A stretch of DNA of 64,000 bases from Herbaspirillum sp. alder98 (lineage in GTDB: Bacteria; Pseudomonadota; Gammaproteobacteria; Burkholderiales; Burkholderiaceae_D): positions 152,788-216,787 of the forward strand of contig NZ_JAIUCY010000008.1 in assembly GCF_020179755.1 (NCBI RefSeq), written 5' to 3'. The translations under genes and the position numbers were made by a program. Under the pieces are notes generated by a model that did not search any database, was not told where the DNA came from, and saw nothing but the letters and a program-made list of their open reading frames with translations. Of the stretch, positions 61,082 through 64,000 are shown one piece after another; the stretch's first letter is position 1; every line of letters starts with the position of its first letter.

Positions 61082-62251
61082 ATGAGCGATTTTTCATTTC
61101 AGACCGTACCCACGCTGTTGCTCGAGTATGGCGGCTGTCGCCGACTGGGCGCATTGCTGCAGCAACATTTCAGACTGACACGTGTCAGCCTGGTGACGGA
61201 TGCTTTCCTGCATCGCAGCGGATTGCTCGAGCCGGCCCTGGCCAGCCTGCGCGCCCATGGCATGGAGGTCTGCATCATCGATGACGTGGTGGCCGATCCG
61301 CCGGAAGCGGTAGTGCTGGCCGCAACCGAGCGCTCGCGCGCGTTCGGCGCCGAGTTGATTGTCGGCCTGGGCGGCGGTTCGTCGATGGATGTGGCCAAGC
61401 TGATTGCGGTGCTGTCGAGTGGCCGGCAGGCGCTGGCCGACATGTATGGCGTCGACAAGGTGACGGCTGAGCGCTTGCCATTGGTGCAGATTCCGACCAC
61501 CGCCGGCACCGGCTCGGAGGTGACGCCGATCTCGATTGTCACGACCGGCGAAAACACCAAGGCCGGCGTGGTCTCCGCGCGGCTCTACGCCGATCTGACG
61601 TTGCTCGATGCCGAGCTGACGCTGGGCTTGCCCGCCAGGATCACGGCGGCCACCGGCATCGACGCCATGGTGCATGCGATCGAGGCTTATACCAGCCGGG
61701 TGCGCAAAAATCCCTTGTCCGACATGCTGGCGCGCGAAGCGCTGCGCTTGTTGTCCGGCAATTTGCTGGTGGCTTGCCGCGACGGCGCCAACCGCGCGGC
61801 GCGTGAAGCCATGCTGCTGGGCGCGACCCTGGCAGGGCAGGCGTTTGCCAATGCGCCGGTGGCGGCGGTGCATGCGCTGGCCTATCCGATCGGCGGCATC
61901 TTCCATGTACCGCACGGCTTGTCCAATGCGCTGGTGCTGCCGCATGTGCTGCGCTTCAATCTTCCTGCTGCTGCCAACTTGTATGCGGAGCTGGCCGATA
62001 TCATTGTCCCCGGTGCCGGCGCTGCCAGCGAAGAGGCCCGTGCCGAACGCCTGATCGCCTGGGTCGACACGGTGAGCGAGCAGACCGGCATCGAACGGTC
62101 GCTGCGTCAGGTCGGCATCGAACTGGATGACCTGCAGCGCCTGTCGGAGGGGGCGATGCTGCAGACGCGACTGCTGGTGAACAACCCGCGCGAGGTCGGC
62201 TTTGACGATGTGATGAATATTTATAGCGCGGCATGGCATCAGCCGGTGTGA
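61082..62251 (+). CDS. Iron-containing alcohol dehydrogenase
   Basis: 389 residues of the group III ADH family. NAD-binding GLGGGSSMDVAKLIA near residue 98, TTAGTGSEVTP, and metal ligands in GIDAMVHAIEAY (Asp and His) and AVHALAYPIGGIFHVPHGLSNA (two His). Members oxidise or reduce small alcohols, including 4-hydroxybutyrate and lactaldehyde. Placed near a succinate-semialdehyde-type dehydrogenase, a hydroxyacid substrate is plausible. It starts 21 bp after the thioesterase stop in the same operon. Confidence 0.88.
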   Translation: MSDFSFQTVPTLLLEYGGCRRLGALLQQHFRLTRVSLVTDAFLHRSGLLEPALASLRAHGMEVCIIDDVVADPPEAVVLAATERSRAFGAELIVGLGGGSSMDVAKLIAVLSSGRQALADMYGVDKVTAERLPLVQIPTTAGTGSEVTPISIVTTGENTKAGVVSARLYADLTLLDAELTLGLPARITAATGIDAMVHAIEAYTSRVRKNPLSDMLAREALRLLSGNLLVACRDGANRAAREAMLLGATLAGQAFANAPVAAVHALAYPIGGIFHVPHGLSNALVLPHVLRFNLPAAANLYAELADIIVPGAGAASEEARAERLIAWVDTVSEQTGIERSLRQVGIELDDLQRLSEGAMLQTRLLVNNPREVGFDDVMNIYSAAWHQPV

Positions 62252-62287
62252 ATGTAGTGTGGCCTGGCCATCATCGATAAAAAAATA

Positions 62288-63058
62288 ATGAACGACATCA
62301 TTCTGGAGACACGGAACCTGACGAAGCAATTCAAGGGTTTCACGGCAGTAAGTGCGGTCGATCTGCACATTCGGCGTGGTCACATCCATGCGCTGATCGG
62401 CCCTAACGGCGCCGGCAAGACCACCTGTTTCAACCTGTTGACCAAGTTTCTGGTGCCGACCTCGGGCCAGATCCTGTTCAATGGCCGCGACATCACCGCG
62501 GACGCACCGGCGCAGATTGCGCGCCAGGGCATCATCCGCTCCTTCCAGATATCGGCGGTCTTCCCGCACATGAGCGTGCTGGAAAACGTGCGCATCGGCC
62601 TGCAGCGCAAGCTCGGCACGTCGTTTCAATTCTGGAAGAACGGCGCCAGCCTCCGGCAACTCGACGCGCGCGCCATGGCCTTGCTCGACGAGGTCGATCT
62701 CACCGGTTTCGCCCATGTCACGACGGTCGATCTGCCCTATGGCCGCAAGCGCGCCCTCGAAATCGCCACCACCCTGGCGATGGACCCCGAGCTGATGCTG
62801 CTCGACGAGCCCACCCAGGGCATGGGCCACGAAGACGTCGACCGCGTAACTGCGCTGATCAAGAAGGTGTCGACTGGCCGCACGATCCTGATGGTGGAGC
62901 ACAACATGAGCGTGATCGCCGGTATCTGCGATCGCATCAGCGTGTTGCAACGCGGCGCCGTGCTGGCCGAAGGCAACTACGCCGAAGTGTCGCGCGACCC
63001 ACAGGTGATGCAAGCCTATATGGGGACCGTCAATACCGAACTGGAAGGAGCGCATTGA
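62288..63058 (+). CDS. Branched-chain-type ABC ATPase (LivG-like), acid locus
   Basis: 256 residues with Walker A GPNGAGKTT, Walker B LMLLDEPTQGMGHEDV and switch VEHNMSVI. The signature region reads LPYGRKRALEIATTLAM, where Arg replaces the usual Gln. It energises the permease encoded from 63802. The ribosome binding site is weak, only an A-rich stretch before the ATG. Its stop overlaps the start of the LivF-like gene by one base. Confidence 0.88.
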   Translation: MNDIILETRNLTKQFKGFTAVSAVDLHIRRGHIHALIGPNGAGKTTCFNLLTKFLVPTSGQILFNGRDITADAPAQIARQGIIRSFQISAVFPHMSVLENVRIGLQRKLGTSFQFWKNGASLRQLDARAMALLDEVDLTGFAHVTTVDLPYGRKRALEIATTLAMDPELMLLDEPTQGMGHEDVDRVTALIKKVSTGRTILMVEHNMSVIAGICDRISVLQRGAVLAEGNYAEVSRDPQVMQAYMGTVNTELEGAH

Positions 63059-63786
63059 TGACTACTATTCCTGTCGATGTGCCGCCGGCCTTGCAGATCA
63101 GTGATCTGCAGTCCTGGTATGGCGAGTCGCATATCCTGCACAACGTCAACCTGAACGTGCGCCGTGGCGAAGTGGTCACGCTGCTGGGCCGCAACGGCGC
63201 CGGCCGCACCACGACGCTGCGTTCAATCATGGGCCTGGTCGGGACCCGCAAGGGCTCGATCAGGATCGACGGGCGCGAGACCATTCACCTGGCCACCCAC
63301 AGAATCGCGCACTTCGGCGTTGGCTATTGCCCGGAAGAGCGGGGCATCTTTTCGTCGCTGTCGGCAGAAGAAAACCTGTTGCTGCCGCCGTTCGTGTCCC
63401 GCACCGACCAGGGCATGTCGATCGACGAGATCTACGCCATGTTCCCCAACCTGAAGGAGCGCCGCAACAGCCAGGGAACACGCCTCTCTGGGGGCGAGCA
63501 GCAGATGCTGGCGGTGGCGCGCATCCTGCGCACCGGCGCCCGCCTGCTGTTGCTCGACGAGATATCGGAAGGGTTGGCGCCGGTCATCGTGCAGGCACTG
63601 GCGCGCATGATCCTGGCGCTCAAGGCGCGCGGCTACACCATCATCATGGTCGAGCAGAACTTCCGCTTTGCCGCGCCGCTGGCCGATCGTTTCTATGTGA
63701 TGGAACACGGGCAGATCGTGGAATCGTTCGAGGCCGCGCAACTGGACGCGAAGATGGCGACGCTCAACGAGTTGCTCGGCGTCTGA
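63058..63786 (+). CDS. Branched-chain-type ABC ATPase (LivF-like) with Arg in Walker A
   Basis: 242 residues. Walker A reads GRNGAGRTTT: the Lys that holds the ATP phosphates is Arg (codon CGC at 63204-63206). The signature LSGGEQQMLAVARIL and Walker B LLLLDEISEGLAPVI are otherwise intact, with Ile for the usual Pro after DE. Such Arg variants occur in a LivF subgroup, so the protein may still work in a heterodimer where the LivG-like partner hydrolyses ATP. The ATG at 63058 with AAGGAG upstream was preferred to the overlapping TTG. Confidence 0.88.
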   Translation: MTTIPVDVPPALQISDLQSWYGESHILHNVNLNVRRGEVVTLLGRNGAGRTTTLRSIMGLVGTRKGSIRIDGRETIHLATHRIAHFGVGYCPEERGIFSSLSAEENLLLPPFVSRTDQGMSIDEIYAMFPNLKERRNSQGTRLSGGEQQMLAVARILRTGARLLLLDEISEGLAPVIVQALARMILALKARGYTIIMVEQNFRFAAPLADRFYVMEHGQIVESFEAAQLDAKMATLNELLGV

Positions 63787-63801
63787 TCAAGGAAAAGAGT
63801 C

Positions 63802-64000
63802 ATGACGGAAATTTTCGGAATCCCCCTGCAAGCCTTGCTCAGCCAGCTACTGCTGGGACTGGTCAACGGCTCTTTCTATGCCATGTTGTCGCTGGGCCTG
63901 GCGGTGATCTTCGGCCTGCTCAACGTGATCAATTTCGCGCACGGCACGCTGTACATGATGGGCGCCTTCCTGGCCTGGATGGGCCTGTCCTACTTCGAGC
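63802..64000 (+). CDS. Branched-chain-type ABC permease (LivH-like), cut by window edge
   Basis: The first 66 residues are visible: MTEIFGIPLQALLSQLLLGL, then SLGLAVIFGLLNVINFAHGTLYMMGAFLAWMGLSY, the LivH fingerprint. AAGGAAAAG lies before the ATG, 15 bp after the LivF-like stop. The gene continues past 64000, and a LivM-like partner should follow outside the window. Confidence 0.9.
   Translation, partial: MTEIFGIPLQALLSQLLLGLVNGSFYAMLSLGLAVIFGLLNVINFAHGTLYMMGAFLAWMGLSYFE

Noticed and set aside
61094..63055. 653-codon open frame on the - strand opposite the iron ADH and LivG-like genes
   Set aside because: Antisense shadow of two well-supported genes; the composition is non-protein-like.

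Overview
The window looks like a chromosomal segment of a GC-rich, probably plant- or soil-associated betaproteobacterium. Herbaspirillum or another member of the Oxalobacteraceae is the best fit. This is an inference from base composition, a Bordetella/Burkholderia-type porin, the many ABC importers, nitrate assimilation, oxidative xylose catabolism and the repeat family seen here. No rRNA, tRNA, phage, IS transposase or CRISPR was found.

Layout. (1) 1-2.5 kb: start of an assimilatory nitrite reductase gene (nirB) and a nitrate transporter gene, read leftward from a near-perfect sigma-54 promoter. The leader carries two ANTAR-type hexaloop hairpins followed by a terminator hairpin. (2) 2.5-8.5 kb: small membrane proteins, a tandem pair of secreted GH16 glycosidases with a duplicated 18-bp inverted repeat, and small unknown genes. 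(3) 8.7-14.8 kb: a sulfonate or organosulfur uptake and oxidation operon (binding protein, two permeases, ATPase, TauD-like dioxygenase, FMN monooxygenase). (4) 14.8-19.7 kb: a three-gene SMC-type operon (kleisin-like, KITE-like, SMC ATPase) without a nuclease partner. A 116-bp tandem repeat array of seven full copies follows. (5) 20.6-30.8 kb: oxidative D-xylose catabolism (xylFGH importer, xylose dehydrogenase, xylonate dehydratase, a lactonase-like amidohydrolase, XylR, aldose epimerase).

(6) 30.9-47.2 kb: the most distinctive part. Two TrmB-type regulators, a porin, a urea/amide-type ABC importer with an amidase, an aldoxime dehydratase, a second branched-chain-type ABC importer and a nitrilase form a compact cluster for uptake and breakdown of aldoximes, nitriles and amides. 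Five copies of an 18-bp inverted repeat (YGTCRA-N6-TYGACA) sit in its two divergent control regions. A chemoreceptor with a C-terminal cytoplasmic Cache-like domain follows the nitrilase.

(7) 49.5-64 kb: a CoA-dependent acid degradation locus (crotonase fused to a degenerate 3-hydroxyacyl-CoA dehydrogenase, thiolase, SDR dehydrogenase, TetR regulator, aldehyde dehydrogenase, MaoC-like protein, acyl-CoA ligase, enoyl-CoA hydratase, thioesterase, iron alcohol dehydrogenase). It has its own branched-chain-type ABC importer, which runs off the right edge. The substrate is not evident from sequence.

All functions are read from sequence motifs and remembered family features; no database search was run. 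Coordinates of starts were chosen by ribosome binding sites and family alignment where stated.
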